NCBI GenBank assembly: GCA_023213395.1
Contig: CM041465.1
Location: forward strand, 23,994,001 to 24,058,000
From: Cycas panzhihuaensis
Lineage: Eukaryota > Cycadophyta
Direction: 5' to 3'
DNA length: 64,000 nucleotides
Below are positions 34,590-47,139 of this stretch, piece by piece. Numbering within the stretch: position 1 is the stretch's first letter; each line of letters starts with the position of its first letter. The position numbers and the translations under genes are program-made. Under the pieces are notes generated by a model. It did not search any database. It saw only the letters and a list, made by a program, of their open reading frames with translations, and had not been told where the DNA came from.

Positions 34590-36235
34590 TCCACGGAGTG
34601 GATTACTTCAAAGATGATGAGGCTTTACTTGAGCACTTAGTGGGCTCTGTGCCCAACTTTCCTTCTGGTCACCATAGGCTAGGCCACCAAAAGGTCTTGG
34701 TAATTGGGTCCATACTTGTTGACCCAATTCCATCCCCTGTTTTGTCTCTTCCTATTGACCATTTCCCTCTCCATTTCGAGGAGGGGAATGCCATGTGCAT
34801 GGGGGCAACCCAGGACATAGTTTTAGCCCTGGGCAAGGCCATTAAGGTAGGGGCGGAATGCTCTCGTGATGAGGTAAGGGAATATTTCCTTTTGTTCTAG
34901 GAATTTTGGGATGTCTTTGCATGGGATTACTCTGACATGAAGGGAATCAACCCCTTCATCATTGCCTATAATCTCACTATCATTCATGGCACCTGCCCCA
35001 TGTGCCAGAAACAATGTCCTCTTCATCCTAAACTCTCAGTCGCTGTCAAGATGGAGGTTGAGAAACTTTTGGATGCTAGACTCATTACTTCTATCGACTA
35101 CCCTAAATGGGTATCCAACATCATTCCCATTGCTAAAAAGAATGGGACCATCTAGATATATGTTGATTTCTGTGATATCAATAATGCATGTTATAAAGAC
35201 AACTTTCCATTGCCTTTCATCGATTAGATCATTGATCGAACTGCTGGGTTTGAAGTCATGTCCTTGATGGATGGCTTCTTTGGCTACAACTATATTCAAA
35301 TCTCTCCCAAAGACCACCACAAGATGGCCTTCACCACCCCATGGGGTACCTTTACCTATAAAGCAATGCTCTTCAGACTAAAAAATGTAAGTGCTACTTA
35401 TCAAAGGGTGATGTATTTTATCTTCCATAACCTCATTGATGACACGTTGGAGGTCTTTATGGATGATATAATGGGTCTCTCGTGTGTTAGAGCCCATCAC
35501 CCTTTGGACTTGCGGGCCATCTTCATGTAGTGCCATAAGTACTACGTAAGTGTAAACCCAATCAAATGTGTGTTTGCTGTCACTTCTAGCAAACTCCTTA
35601 GGTTCCTTGTGTCAAAGCAAGGACTTCAAATTGACCCTAACAAAGTCAAGGTGATCCTTGACATGCCACCTCGTAGAACTCAACGACAGATTAAGTCATT
35701 TCTAGGTAGACTCAGTTTCCTCAAGTGTTTCCTGGCAAACTTCACCATGAATGCCAAACCCTTGACTAACCTATTAACGAAGGGAGCTCCATTTGTTTGG
35801 TTGGCTAAGACCCAGCAAGCCTTCGAAGGACTTAAGGAAGCCCTTGCTTCCGCTCTAATGTTGGTGCCTCCTTGCTTCGATAGGCCTTTCATTCTCTATA
35901 TCTTAGCGACTGATGAGTCCTTAGGTGCTATACTGGCTCAGGAGGATGATTCAAGAGTCAAGAGAGCCATTTACTTTATCAACTGCACCCTCATGGCTAA
36001 TGAACTCAACTACTCTCTGACCGAGAAGGAATGCCTCTCCTTGGTTCACGCTACCAAGAAGTTTAGGCACTACTTGCTTGGTAACACTACCAAGATGATC
36101 ATCCAATCTGATCCCTTGCGATATCTACTCACTCGTTCTGACCTAACATGTAGGGCTGGCTGTTAGGACATCCTTCTTTAGGAATTCGATCTCTATATTG
36201 TCAACAGGAAATCAAAGAAATGGATGGTAGTGCCT
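34590..36235 (+). pseudogene. Reverse transcriptase and RNase H of gypsy copy B (degenerate)
   Basis: RT motifs in order are VEKLLDARLITSIDYPKWVS, VDFCDINNACYKDNFPLPF and MSLMDGFFGYN (first Asp at 35270-35272), then LEVFMDDIMGLS with FMDD at 35456-35467. The thumb and connection follow (QIKSFLGRLSFLKCFLANF). RNase H motifs follow (ILATDESLGAILAQEDD, NYSLTEKECLSLVHATKKF, LLGNTTKMIIQSDPLRYLL). Stops at about 34898, 35153, 35226, 35528 and 36163 mostly look like decayed CAG or TGG codons. The frame is otherwise long and continuous, so point decay dominates over indels. Confidence 0.88.
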
Positions 36236-36439
36236 AAACAACTCACAGATACCCCCGTTCCTAACTCACTCAATGCCCCTGTTGACGATTCCCTTCCTGA
36301 TAAGTCTATCTTGACCATTTAGGGCACTCCTTCCCATCTACTTATTGATAACGATTGGTATGGTGATATCATGTAGTACCTCACACAGCAGCAGTACCGC
36401 CCTAAAGTAAGTAATAAGGTTAGATCTCGCATCCAGACC

Positions 36440-37568
36440 TCTGCTAGGTAATACTTCCTCATGGACGAAGTATTGTACAAGAGGTCTTTTGATGGGATCC
36501 TCCTCCATTACATCACCACCAACGAAGCGGACCAGATACTCTGTGAATGCCACCATGGAATTTGTAGGGGCCACTTTGGGGGCCAATCCATATCCCAGAG
36601 GATCCTTCATATGGGCTACTATTGGCCGTCCCTCTTTAAGGATGCCCATGCCTATGCTTTGAGATGTCGGCGATGCCAAGAGCACACCAACATCTCCCAC
36701 ATACCTTCTAAGGCTCTTCATTCTATCATATCTCCATGGCCTTTCACTCAATAGGGTCTAGACCTCATCAAGGCCATATCACTGCCCTCTTCGTTGCAGC
36801 ACAAGTTCATCTTGACTACCATGGAGTACTTTACTAAATGGGCAGAAGCCATCCCTTTGACTACTACCCCTAGCAAGACGATAGTTACTTTTATCTACCA
36901 GCACATCATCTACCACTTTGGGATTCCTAACGTCTTGATCACAGATAATGGAACCCCTTTTTGTAATAAGGAGATAGATGAACTTTGTGAGAAATTTAAG
37001 ATCTCTCACAAAACTTCCTCCCCTTATTACCTCCAGGCGAATGGTCAAGTTGAGTCGTTCAACAAGACTCTTGTTAACATCTTAAAGAAAATCGTTACTC
37101 AATCTCAAAGAGATTGGTACCTCCATCTCCTTTTCACCCTATGGGCCTACTCTGTTCCCCCTAGTTTATAGGACCGAGGTGGTACTCTCGTTGGAAGTAG
37201 AGATCCCCTCTCTACAAGTTTCCCTTCGAGGTCTCATCGATGAGGAATTGATCTGTCATGCTCGCCTCTTACACCTCGAGGCCTTGGATGAGAGACGTTT
37301 AGTCGCCTACCAGACTAACCTCACATCTAAAGCCCGCTCGCGAAGGACCTACAATAAATACCTTTGTTCTCATCCTTTGTATCCTGGGGACCATGTCCTT
37401 AAATTGGAATATCTCCACGACCGCTTGACTAAATTCGGACCCAAATTGGTTGGTCCCTTCGTCGTTCTCGAGAGTCTTGATAATGATGCTTATAGGATCG
37501 CCACCCTGGAGGGTCTCGAATTTGAAAAAGTTGTTAACGGGAAATTCCTTAAGAAATTCTATACATGA
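36440..37568 (+). pseudogene. Integrase of gypsy copy B (DDE triad retained, frame broken)
   Basis: The zinc-binding region has ECHHGICRGHFGG with His near 36551 and 36571, and C-x2-C at 36665-36676 (LRCRRCQEH). The core keeps all three acidic residues: GLDLI (Asp at 36761), ITDNGTPF (Asp at 36944) and ANGQVESFNKTL (Glu at 37052). The C-terminal part GPFVVLESLDND...GKFLKKFYT ends at the TGA at 37566-37568, and no chromodomain follows. A stop at 36752 and a frameshift near 37170 inactivate it. Confidence 0.88.
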
Positions 37569-38189
37569 CTTCATTGTCACCTCTCTCACGCTCCAAAATA
37601 AGCCTAAACTACCATCCTAAGTTGCCCCCATTCCTCCTGACCATAGGTGGAATGACAACTTGGGGTGGCTCTCTCATTCTTTTGGTTCCTTCCATGGAAC
37701 TTTTGTTCCCATTCTCTTAGGAACCTCGTCCTCCTATTTGGGCATCCCCCAATTAGGATGACTTGTTGGAGTGTCGTCAGTCCCCTCCTATTGGCATTTC
37801 CTTTGCATATCCCACTATGCTCCCATATGGACATATGTGCCACCCTATCTCCTAGCCTTACATATATTTATCGTTGCTACTCATGCTGATTGTGTGTGCT
37901 CCCGTTAAGAATATGGTCTCGCATGAAAGGAAATGTGCATAACTTAAACAAATATCATAACACATAACTCATAACAATACTCAGCTCAAAGTGCAATCAT
38001 ACATATCCATGTGCATCCGTACACCCTCATACACATACATAAACATATAAACAGAAACATATACATCATCATATATCAAATGGTGTATCAATCACCACGT
38101 CTATATACATCAAAATAAGCATGTGTCATATCATACAAAAGGTATGGTACATCATCTGTGGGAAGCCAGTGTTCTTGCAAGGAGGGTAC
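37569..38189 (+). other. 3' spacer of gypsy B, including first copy of a 364-bp direct repeat
   Basis: No gene is seen. The part 37826-38189 is repeated at 58881-59244, on the other side of the copia element, with about 8% divergence by eye. The spacer holds AC/AT-rich stretches with many ATACATA runs. Confidence 0.8.
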
Positions 38190-38501
38190 TAAAGGAAGGA
38201 TGGATCTAGGAGATAAATCACTCACATGTACATAATGGCAATGGAGAATGAAAAAGAAGATCAAACAAGATATAAGAGCAAGCTTGGAGATGAAAATGAA
38301 TAATGACTCCCTCCTTGAGATTTCACCTTTTATTATTGAGGGTGAGCATTAGGGTTAGGATTTTCCTGCCTAATGACATGAACCTAAAATTACATCTAAA
38401 TGCACATAAAGTATATTTCATTAAGAGACTAATGCTAATAATATATCCTAAGGTTACATAATTAATCTACACAAATGACCTTAATACATTAACCTCTTTC
38501 A
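38190..38501 (-). repeat. 3' LTR of the copia element
   Basis: On the plus strand it runs TAAAGGAAGGATGG to AACCTCTTTCA (element orientation TGAAAGAGG ... CCTTTA). The outer CA has become TA by one change; the partner LTR at 58569 keeps TGAAGGAAGG. Its outer flank is GGTAC. Confidence 0.9.
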
Positions 38502-38503
38502 AT

Positions 38504-38512
38504 CCCCCCCTT
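38504..38512 (-). promoter_or_regulatory. Polypurine tract of the copia element
   Basis: The minus strand reads AAGGGGGGG followed by AT and then the LTR start TGAAAGAGG. It primes plus-strand DNA synthesis in LTR elements, and it fixes the LTR inner boundary. Confidence 0.8.
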
Positions 38513-39063
38513 AATGGTGGAAGGTCATTTTCAAAAAATCTATTCTATGAGGTCTTCATTTAAGCTTCATTATTATATTGAAATTCTAAATGACACTTTT
38601 GTGGGAAAACCCTCATGGGGAATAAAAACCCATGAACTTTCTAAGATCTATATCCCCTTTTATAAATCAAAATGGCTAAGGTGGCTCTTTGATGTAGCTT
38701 GATAGCCAAGTAGCTTAAATGTGACTTAATACACTAAGTCTCCATATACTGTTTGGTCATCCCCTATGCCCTTTTCGGTTTTCATAGGTTCTGATTTTCC
38801 AAAATAAGTACAACCCTTATCCTTCCGTGCCCACATCAGGTTTTCACAAAGAGGATAGAGTAGAGACTTACTCTTATTCTTCCGCACCCACAAGGGGTTT
38901 TTACAAACAGAATAGAGTATGATGATCCTGTTACCATCTTCTTTGATAAATTGAAGATGGAGGCCCTAAGGCCGAGCTACCTTCAGAACTGTTCAAACTT
39001 CACCCTTTACAGTGGTTTGATGAAGATATTGGACACGTGATCTACTGTGGGACAGTAATCTAA

Positions 39064-39246
39064 TTAAACTGTGCCATCATGAATAAGTTCCCTAATCCTG
39101 TGGACTTTCGTACTTATGTGTTTAGTATGGTTATGAAATATAGGATTTTTTGCCATATAGATTGCTAATTGATTATCCACATAAAGACTTGTAGGACTTG
39201 TTTGGGTGATATTCAATGTTTCCAATAATTTTCTCAGCCATATCAC
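39064..39246 (-). pseudogene. RNase H end of copia pol
   Basis: The sequence reads WLRKLLETLNI...SLYVDNQLAIYMAKNPIFH then THKHIS-type sequence (TKHISTKVHRIRELIHDGTV), the standard copia RNase H C-terminal block. It is open over 60 codons, but separated from RT by a frameshift or stop near 39300-39490. Confidence 0.85.
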
Positions 39247-40500
39247 CTCTTTCTTTGGTCTCGAGCGTGATGTATTCGACTTGATTGAATCTACAACTAT
39301 CTTCTGTCATCTAGATCTCCATGATATTGGTGCTATTCCAAGAAACGTTACATACCCATACATAGATCTTCCTGTATCTTTATCTCCTGCAAAGTCTAAG
39401 TATGTGTATGCAGAAAGCCTGAAGTCTGAATTAGGTTCATACAACAGAACATATTTGTTGGTTGTCTTAAGGTATCTCAACACTCACACTGTTGCCTACC
39501 AATGATTCTTCTTAAGATTTGTCATATAACGAGTAAGAATGCTGACAGAGTGTATAATATCTGGCCTTGTATTGGTAGTGTAGATGAGACCACCTATAAT
39601 TTTCTTGTAGAGTGTTGCATCTACCTCCCTAGTATCACCTTCAACTGAGAGTTTAGTGTTAGGATCCATAGGTAACATCACTGATTGAGCATCTTCTAAC
39701 TGAAACTTGGTTAGAAGATCGTTGATGTATTTTTCTTGGGAGAGGAAAATTTTTCTATTCTTTTGTGTTACTTCAATTACTAAGTAATATTTCATCAAAC
39801 TGAGGTTAGACAATTCGAACGTTTTAACAAGGTCCTTTTTCAGCTGGCTTATTGCCTGTTCACTATTACCCGTTACTAGCATGTCATCCATAAAGATTAT
39901 GAGATAAGTGACTTTATCCTTATGGTGCTTGATGAACAACGTTGCATCAATATCTTGATAGTCACAAACCTCATATCCAAGTTGCCTCATCCCTTCAGAC
40001 AACTTGGCAAACCAAGCGCGAGGGGCTTGTTTAAGGCCATACAAGGACTTTCTGAGCCTGTAAACCTTATGCTCTTGACCTTCGATCTCATATCCTTCTG
40101 GCTGAGCCATGTAAATTTCTTCTTCAAGATCTCCATTGAGAAACACGGTCTTAATATTGAGTTGGTGGATTTTCCAACCCTGTTGAGTAGCCAAGGCCAC
40201 AAGAGTTCTAATTATAGGCCACTTGGTTGTAGGTGCAAAGACTTTAGTGTAGTCGATGCCTTCCCTTTGCATAAATCCTTTAGCTACCAACCTCGCCTTA
40301 TATTTTTTAAGGGTGTCATCTAATCTATATTTGTTTTTGAATACCCATTTATTTTGAACTATCTTTCTGCTAAGTGGTAGATCAATGAGCTCCCATGTAC
40401 CATTCTTGATAAGAGATTGGTACTCTTCATTCATGGCATTTCTCTAAGCTGCATGCTTTACAGCTTCTTAGTATGTTAAAGGCTCTTCATTAAGAGTAAG
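39247..40500 (-). pseudogene. Reverse transcriptase of the copia element
   Basis: A 312-codon open stretch (40434-39496) covers most of the copia RT (RVT_2 type): WELIDLPLSRKIVQNKWVFK, KARLVAKGFMQREGIDY, VFAP, HQLNIKTVFLNGDLEEEIY, YGLKQAPRAW, FMDDMLVTG and TRPDI. The first catalytic Asp of the HQLDVKTAFLNG motif is Asn here (40156-40158), which predicts loss of polymerase activity. The box is FMDD rather than the usual YVDD. The upstream part (40440-40989) is degenerate and ends at the copy C insertion. Confidence 0.9.
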
Positions 40501-40984
40501 GTGCAATTCTGCTAGTTCAAGCTCAATATATAATGATTCTTGTATCCTTACTCTATGGGCACTTCAAGTGCCAGTTTTGCCCATCTCATCTAGTCGTATG
40601 TCCTTATTGAGCTGGCAGGCTTCTCGAGATCCTCGAGTTGGGAATGATATCCTCATTTCCCCAACTTCTTGGTTCTTATCATGTTTGTTAAAATGATTAT
40701 TTTGTGAGGAGGATATTGATATGCTTGAGGAAGATGGTCCTTCTACCACTGTTTTGTCTTTGTCAACTGAAGGTGGAGAGGATGGTTCTTCTATAATGGC
40801 TTTACCTTTGTCAACTCTGTTATCTTCAAAGATGGTACTGGATGTGTACTCATTTGTTTAGAGTCACAACTTGTATCCTCCAAGGCTCTATTGTCAGCTT
40901 CCAACATTTGGAGTAATTTATGTCTCTCCCTCCCCCCCCCCAAATTTTAGAATCTGAACATCATACTTGATAACATTATTATAG

Positions 40985-40989
40985 CGGTG
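40985..40989. repeat. Target-site duplication (left) of gypsy copy C
   Basis: CGGTG immediately before the LTR start TGTTTCCCGG. The same five bases follow the right LTR at 54039-54043. Confidence 0.92.
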
Positions 40990-43530
40990 TGTTTCCCGGC
41001 TTCTGGGAATGGATACGGAATCACCGACTCAGGTAAGTGCAGGTATGTCTCTAGCATTATCATCACTTTTATGTCTTGATTATGCCTTACATATTTGCAT
41101 CGTATGACTTTGTAGGCGGCACAGTGCGTCGTCCACACCTATGTTTAACTATGGCGACTATAGCGGGGCACACTCTTAGCGAGTGTGGCACCACAGTGGC
41201 CGTATTACTTCCGCATCGCCCTCCTCTCTCCACGGATCCACCCAGGGTTTGCGCCACCTCCACCGTGTGATGTCTCATCGTCGCTTGGTTAGCTTGCCAC
41301 CTCATTTGGGGGCCTATTTACGCTCCCGTGGGCCGTTTCTTGGCTTGTTTGCTCCGGTGGGCGTTCTAGTTGTCCTTTAGCCTTTTGACGTTTGCCCCAC
41401 TGGACGGTTGGCGGGCCCCATTTGTGTCTCCAGTGCATCTGCGTAATCTTGTGATCTGCCCGTGATCTTGTGATCTGTAGGAATTTTCAGCGATCTGCAT
41501 TGGAATATTCAGTCTGCTAAAGTTTCCATGATCTGTTGTCTCTGTTTGTTTTTAAAATCTGCGTGGCAATTTCGCATTTATTAAAGCGCCACATGGTTCG
41601 CCTTTTCTCCCTCCCGGTAGGTACTATTCGCGTACTTTAGGGTTTTGCTCTAGTACTTAAACATCTTTTGGCTCGTTTTCAAGGATCTTTTTGGCTCACT
41701 TTTGGATTTACTCTCGAGAGGAACACTCTCCTGCTCTGCTCTCTTCTGCTGTTTGCTGCTGACAAGCTGGACACACTCTTCATCTGGCCTTGACTCTCCT
41801 TTGGCTTGGTGAGACATTCTCTCGGCCCTCAAGCCTTGGAGAGGGCTCCTTTGAAGCGGTTTCCGGTATTTTCCACCAGGCGATCCACGAGCTCCCGTTT
41901 GCGGTGTTTCCGTTCCACCTCCATAGCGGGGCCCACAGCTGCTCTATTCAGTCTGAAATTTGTTCCGGCCCTTCTTATTATCTTTTGGGTGGGCAAATCC
42001 CTTGCCTCCCTTTCAGTACTCTTCACTTTGTATTTGTTTTTGGTGATATTTACACTTGACTTATTTGTTTTCATTTGTTGCTTGAGAGTTGGTTTCCTCC
42101 CTCTTGAGGGCTTTGTACCACTCTCCCTCACTTCTTACTGCGTTTCTTTGTCCAAAGCGTGGCGTTGAGGGTTGCATAGGCTTTGGGCGGAGGCGGGTGG
42201 ATTCCGCACCACCTTCCACGCTCCCCAGCGGCTCAAAGCCCTCAAAGCCTCCCTCTGCGCCCGTGCTACTCTTGGCTTGCAAGCAAGGGTTGAAAGGCTC
42301 CCCTTGGTTGCCCAAACCAGTATTGTCACAAGTTGCGGCGATTTGGGACCTTTATTCGAGTTTGGGTGCCATCCATAGGCCCCAGCGGGTTCTTCTCCAC
42401 CTTTGCTCCCCGGCTGCAGGTTTGCTCCCGTAGCATCCGGTTCCCGTGGATGTCTTTGGGCCTGTCTTGCCCCTTCTTGCGGTAGTTTTCCGGCCTTGAG
42501 TCTTGACTTTCTCCTCATTGCCCGTGGCTCTTGGGGAGAGGTTTGGGCACCATTTGAGGCGGTAGGCCACTCAGAGCTTACCTTGTTGTTTCCTTTCATT
42601 TGGATCGTTCTTCTTTAGTATTTTCCTTATTGGACTAACACTGATGCATGTACATTTAGACTCTCGTTTATGTTGTTAGACATATATTGCTAGATCTTTG
42701 TGTTGCATATAGGTGTCTCCCTCGGCGGGGAGGAGACCTTTGTTGCTTCACAATTTTCGGGGCCTTGGAGAACGTTGCCGTTGCCCCTTCCATTAGCGTC
42801 CCTTGCATGTGTCATATTTTATACTATCTCATTTGCTAGTTAGCATTTCTTTCCTTCCTTGATTATCGCATTTATTTTTCACAGGGGAAGGTAAGGAAGC
42901 CCCTTTCGCTTCATGCTACATTTCACATCAGATGCAGACTGCAGTGGTTGGGTGCTCCTCAGGAAGGCTCGCCATCTCTCACGCCTTGACCCGGTGCACG
43001 CTCCGTTCCCCTTCGCTACCCCTGGTCTTTTTTCCTTCTTTTATTCTTTTCTTAGTAATTAGAACATCGAAAGATTAAAAGGGAAAATTGCCTTTTTGTA
43101 TTAGTTTGCAATTTGTTTGCCTTGTTGCATGTACTTTTGTTATTTGTAGGAAAGGTGGTAGGAGTCTTCTTCTCTCTTACCCTTCCTCCCTCTTCCTTAG
43201 CCCGTAGCTCTTGGCTTCACTTGCTTCGTATGCAGGTTAGATTGCATAGGATTGTTCTTGGCCTATCCTTGTTAGGTTCTTTCTCTCCTTGGCCACCCAA
43301 GGGTGGAGGGGCCTACTCCCGAGTCAACCCGGGTTCGTCCTCGTATCTTCGCCCTTCGCTCAAGGCGGTGAAGGTCACCCGATGGTAGCCATACTCCATT
43401 GCGGATCCGAACTCGCTCCGTGCGCAGGCGCTTCTGCGTGGTAGTTGCTTGCCTTGTAGGTTCCACTTCCTACCGTTTCGTCACCATCTCTCCCGCGCCT
43501 ATCGATTGGCGGTTATCCGTGTAGCGTCCA
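40990..43530 (+). repeat. 5' LTR of gypsy copy C
   Basis: The 2541-bp LTR runs TGTTTCCCGGCTTC ... GCGTCCA. It is nearly identical to the 3' LTR (51498-54038) apart from small indels. A TATA-like segment (AGTACTTAAACATC, about 41652) aligns with the TATA box of LTR B. ORFs inside are not shared with LTRs A and B. Confidence 0.93.
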
Positions 43531-43548
43531 TGGCGACCATCTGGGACC
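43531..43548 (+). promoter_or_regulatory. Primer-binding site, gypsy copy C
   Basis: TGGCGACCATCTGGGACC abuts the LTR end GCGTCCA. It is the copy A site with an A (giving ATCTGG for ATACTGG) and a G lost. GGGAGCTAGT follows at 43558. Confidence 0.85.
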
Positions 43549-43689
43549 GCCAAGAAGGGAGCTAGTCTCGCTCTCTCTTGGTTGGTTTCGCTACTCTGTG
43601 TGATCCTTTCTATACTGTCTTGACCTCCACGTTGGGCCCCCAGCAGCGTGTTATACCATTCCTTCTCTTTTTCGACATCGTCGGTCGAC

Positions 43690-45935
43690 CTTACATCTTG
43701 TTTCTCTCGTCGTTGCGCGGTCTACCCCTTTGTTAGAAGACCCCGGTATAGCCTTCTTGCCTCGTCGGATCTGATCCGACTATGGAAAGGTACTCTTCCG
43801 ATTGGACCTATCACGCTTGATTGGAAACCCAAGCTCTTCCTTCATCATTCGGAGTACACCCAAGAGGTGGCGACTCCTTTACTACCGATCGATCAACACC
43901 TTTCTTGTGCTCCCCATCCTTCTCTGAAGCCGTAGAGGGATCCGTTCCTCCCGAGGATTGCACGCGATGGCGATTTTATGAGGAACCTTGATGGACATGC
44001 CTTGTTCGAGGTCCGATCACCTCTTATGGGTATGTGGGGACTCCTCCTGTTGGCGATGCTTGAGGCTCTTGGACGGATGCCTGCGGCATGCTCTCAACCA
44101 CGTCCGAATGGCTTGAGGGTGTCCTGCGCAGGGGAGCCTCTTCCTCCTCTGCTCTTCCCCCTCACGCTTCATCCTCGTCCGCCTTTCCTGTGACAACAAA
44201 CCCTTTCGTGCCTACGCACGCCCCCATTCGTTTCTGCGGTGGGGCACGTGGCACCTTCCATCGCTTGTCAAGGCCCTACTGCCTTAAGGCCTTCTCACGG
44301 TGTGTCTGTCCCTCAGTTGGGGGTTAGCATACCCGTTCCTGATCCAACTAATGTCCGTCCCTAATCGGCACATGCCGCTCCTAGTAGGCCTAGTCGCCTG
44401 CTAGCCTTCCGGTACCGATCGGGTGGGATTCGTTCCCACGCATCCTCCAACCCAGTAGCGTTGGTGCTTCTTTCGTTCCCCGGTATACTTCTCAACCTTG
44501 GGGGCGGGGTAGGAAGCCGTCTTCCTGTTTATGGGTGGATCCGCTACACCCATACGGAATGGCCCCACCTACGGGTGGCCCATATGGGCGAACAGGTTCG
44601 CACCCTCTTGTCCGCCATCTAATGCGGTTCCATCCGTTGTGCCTTCGCAAAGTCAGACTCCTTCAGGCGCCTTTCCACGCCTCTTGTCGTGAGGGTGGTT
44701 CCTTAAGGAGGGATGGGTGTCCTACCCCATCCGCTCCTTGCGCCACCTACTCGATGTTCGTTGATCCTACTTCGGGGCAAGGCGCGCCTTCGTGGACTTT
44801 AGGTCAACCCCTCTCGGTTGAGGCGTTGCGAACCAACTTGCCGCCTCATCCTCTGAAGTTCCTAGATTCGATGGGACTTCGTCATGAGGCCGTGAGCATG
44901 TCCGTAGTTTCTCTATGGCATGCATCGATTCTTGGGCTTCTGACCATATTTTGATGAAACTCTTTCCTCGATCCTTGCGGTGGCGCCCTTAAATGGTTTT
45001 ATCGTCTCCCGCCCACTCGATCTATTCATTCCGAATTGGTGGGCGAGTTCATCAATTACTTTGATGTAGCTCGCCCATTCGAGGCGGGATGAAATCCCTT
45101 CTCTCGCTCAAACAAGGTCACGATGAGATGAATCGTGACTTTGTGGCGATTCCACGATCTGCTTCACTCCACCAGGCGACCTTGCGGAGCGGGCGGGACT
45201 GTTGTCAACGCGCCGTCCGAAGTCCACGTGGAAGTCCTCGAGATGGGGCGACCACGTGTGATTCCGATCGCCAAGTGCTTGGCGTTGGAGGCTATTGAGA
45301 TCCAAGGCGGTCTCGAAACCTCTTAAGCCCTCACAACGCCGTGAGGCACCACCCCTACCAAAGGCGCTAAACCTTCTCGGTAGGCGGTCTTCCTCTCATC
45401 CTGAGAGGACCTTAGATCCCCTCACCTCACCTATCGCTCGTTCGGCGTCTGATGAAGGAGCTCAAGCTTCAAGGTCCTTCGTCTCCTACTTCAAACAAAC
45501 AAGTCCAACAAACTACCCAAGCTCCTCTTCCGGGAATGGGAGCGCCCCCTCCCAAGCGAGAAGGTCCGCCCCTCCGCTTGAGGAGAAGTGGTGTTCCATT
45601 CATGGGGATTGCTTCCATGGCGATGCACGTTGTAGGGCCCGGCATCCAAAGGATGCCCTCGACCGATTCCTCTCCCAAGCGGGCCTCGAGGCCTAATCTA
45701 GACCAACTTTGTTCACAAGGATCCGTTCCTAAACATGGGGAACGATCGCAACCCCAAACCAAGAACAACGTAGCAGGGAAGATCACACGATCCCGCCCTT
45801 CCGCGACAAAGGGAAGGGCGCGAACTCTTCTTCCTCTTCTCGTTCTCTGGCGTAGTACTCCGTCACCTTCACGACCGGAATAGGGGAAGAAGGTGATTCA
45901 TTGCTTGAAGCAACTCGACTTCGCCTTACGCGATC
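43690..45935 (+). pseudogene. gag of gypsy copy C (frame broken by small indels)
   Basis: The homologue of the copy A gag begins near 43690 (CFSRR), but its ATG is not visible. The core is readable in pieces (RTNLPPHPLK..., QGHDEMNRDF, LEEKWCSIHGDCFHGDARC). The knuckle C-x2-H-x4-H-x4-C is intact at 45592-45633. Frame changes come every 100-300 bases from 1-2 base losses, unlike A and B where stops come from transitions. If those losses are sequencing errors, this gag could be far more intact than it looks. Confidence 0.8.
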
Positions 45936-46049
45936 TCAAGCTGCTAAGGAAGCGGCGGGGCTGTTCTTCCGTTCCTTAGATCCCCTTAGGAGACCCTTCC
46001 TTGAAATCCTCTTTTCCCAAGGCTATTCACATGCGCCGGTCGTTACGAC

Positions 46050-46660
46050 TTTCGAGGGCACTTACCCAACCCAGGAAGGGTAAACCCTTCTCCGTCGTGG
46101 GCGAGCTCCATCTGATCAGCTGGAATGTCCTTGATGGACGTTCGAGGAGTTGTCGACAGCGGGCCCTCCTCACTGGAAGCTTTAGGATCGGGAGATGTGC
46201 ATCACGCTTTGGGCGTCGCCCAAGGTGGCGGACCCACTATTTCCTTGATCCTGGGATCTTCCTCCCGGTGAGCAGGAGCGTCGGTGGAACTTCCCATTCA
46301 CCATCACGATCGTCGCTTTGATTGTACCCTCAGAAGAACTATTGTTGACAACGGCTCTTACATCGATGCCATGCCCTTGCGTGTTATGCAAGAGCTTGGT
46401 ATCTCATATGGAACGTTCTGGCGATGCAGTATGACAGTGGCGAGAAGACCCTCTCGGATCCGTCGCGATTCCGCTCACCCTTGGGGCAAAACCGTTCTTC
46501 TTGGATGTTGTAGTCCTCGGCGTTGGCGTGGATTACAACCTCCTTCTCGCCCATGGCTCGACCAAATGGGGCCGTGTGTTCGACCCTTTGGGGACGACTT
46601 AAATTGGTGCATGACGGACGAATGAGAGTGGTTCCCGTGAGCGCCCTTTCCAAACAAACT
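46050..46660 (+). pseudogene. Aspartic protease of gypsy copy C (active site intact)
   Basis: The segment FDCTLRRTIVDNGSYIDAMP carries the only intact D-N-G-S active site of the three copies (Asp codon 46347-46349), followed by RVMQELGIS. The region downstream (VLGVGVDYNLLLA-type) is shifted by small losses. Protease would process the polyprotein. Frame breaks flank the motif on both sides. Confidence 0.75.
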
Positions 46661-47139
46661 CGTTATGCCAATTCGGCAAACCAAGGTTCACCCACTCACG
46701 CCTCGGCTTGTTCAATTGGTATACCCAATCCGTCAAGAAGATCCCACATCTTCCCTTCCTAGTCTCGCCGTTTTGCCCCTATTGGCGTCGGAGTTATGGG
46801 TACCTTGCTTCGTTCGATGATGAATCGCTGACGGGAGCGAGGTTGTCTCCACCCATTTCTTTCCTTCGCGCCAATAGGCCGTACCTGTCTCACGCTAGAC
46901 CCGCGTCTGGTACCCCTCTCGTTGGTGAGACTAGCCCCTCGTCGTGTCACACACCATCGCTCGTCTTTGACCCGCCCGTCGGTTCTTCTTTTCATTACCC
47001 CGCGGTGATGGTTTTGAGGAATTGCCTTCGCTCCTCTCGAGAGCCTCTTTCTAGTTTTCCTTGATTTCCATGAAGGAGTTGAGCGATCAATGATCACCCG
47101 ATCCGTTGCTCCTTTCCCTTCTAGCGCTTCTTCTACTAA

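Noticed and set aside
40929-40940. C homopolymer (CCCTCCCCCCCCCC) as a possible polypurine tract of another element
   Set aside because: No LTR start follows it and it lies inside the degenerate copia pol; a simple homopolymer is more likely.
41790-43500. Several ORFs of 60-154 codons on both strands in LTR C
   Set aside because: Overlapping frames in GC-rich LTR sequence; not kept in LTRs A and B and partly lost in the partner LTR at 52163-53875.
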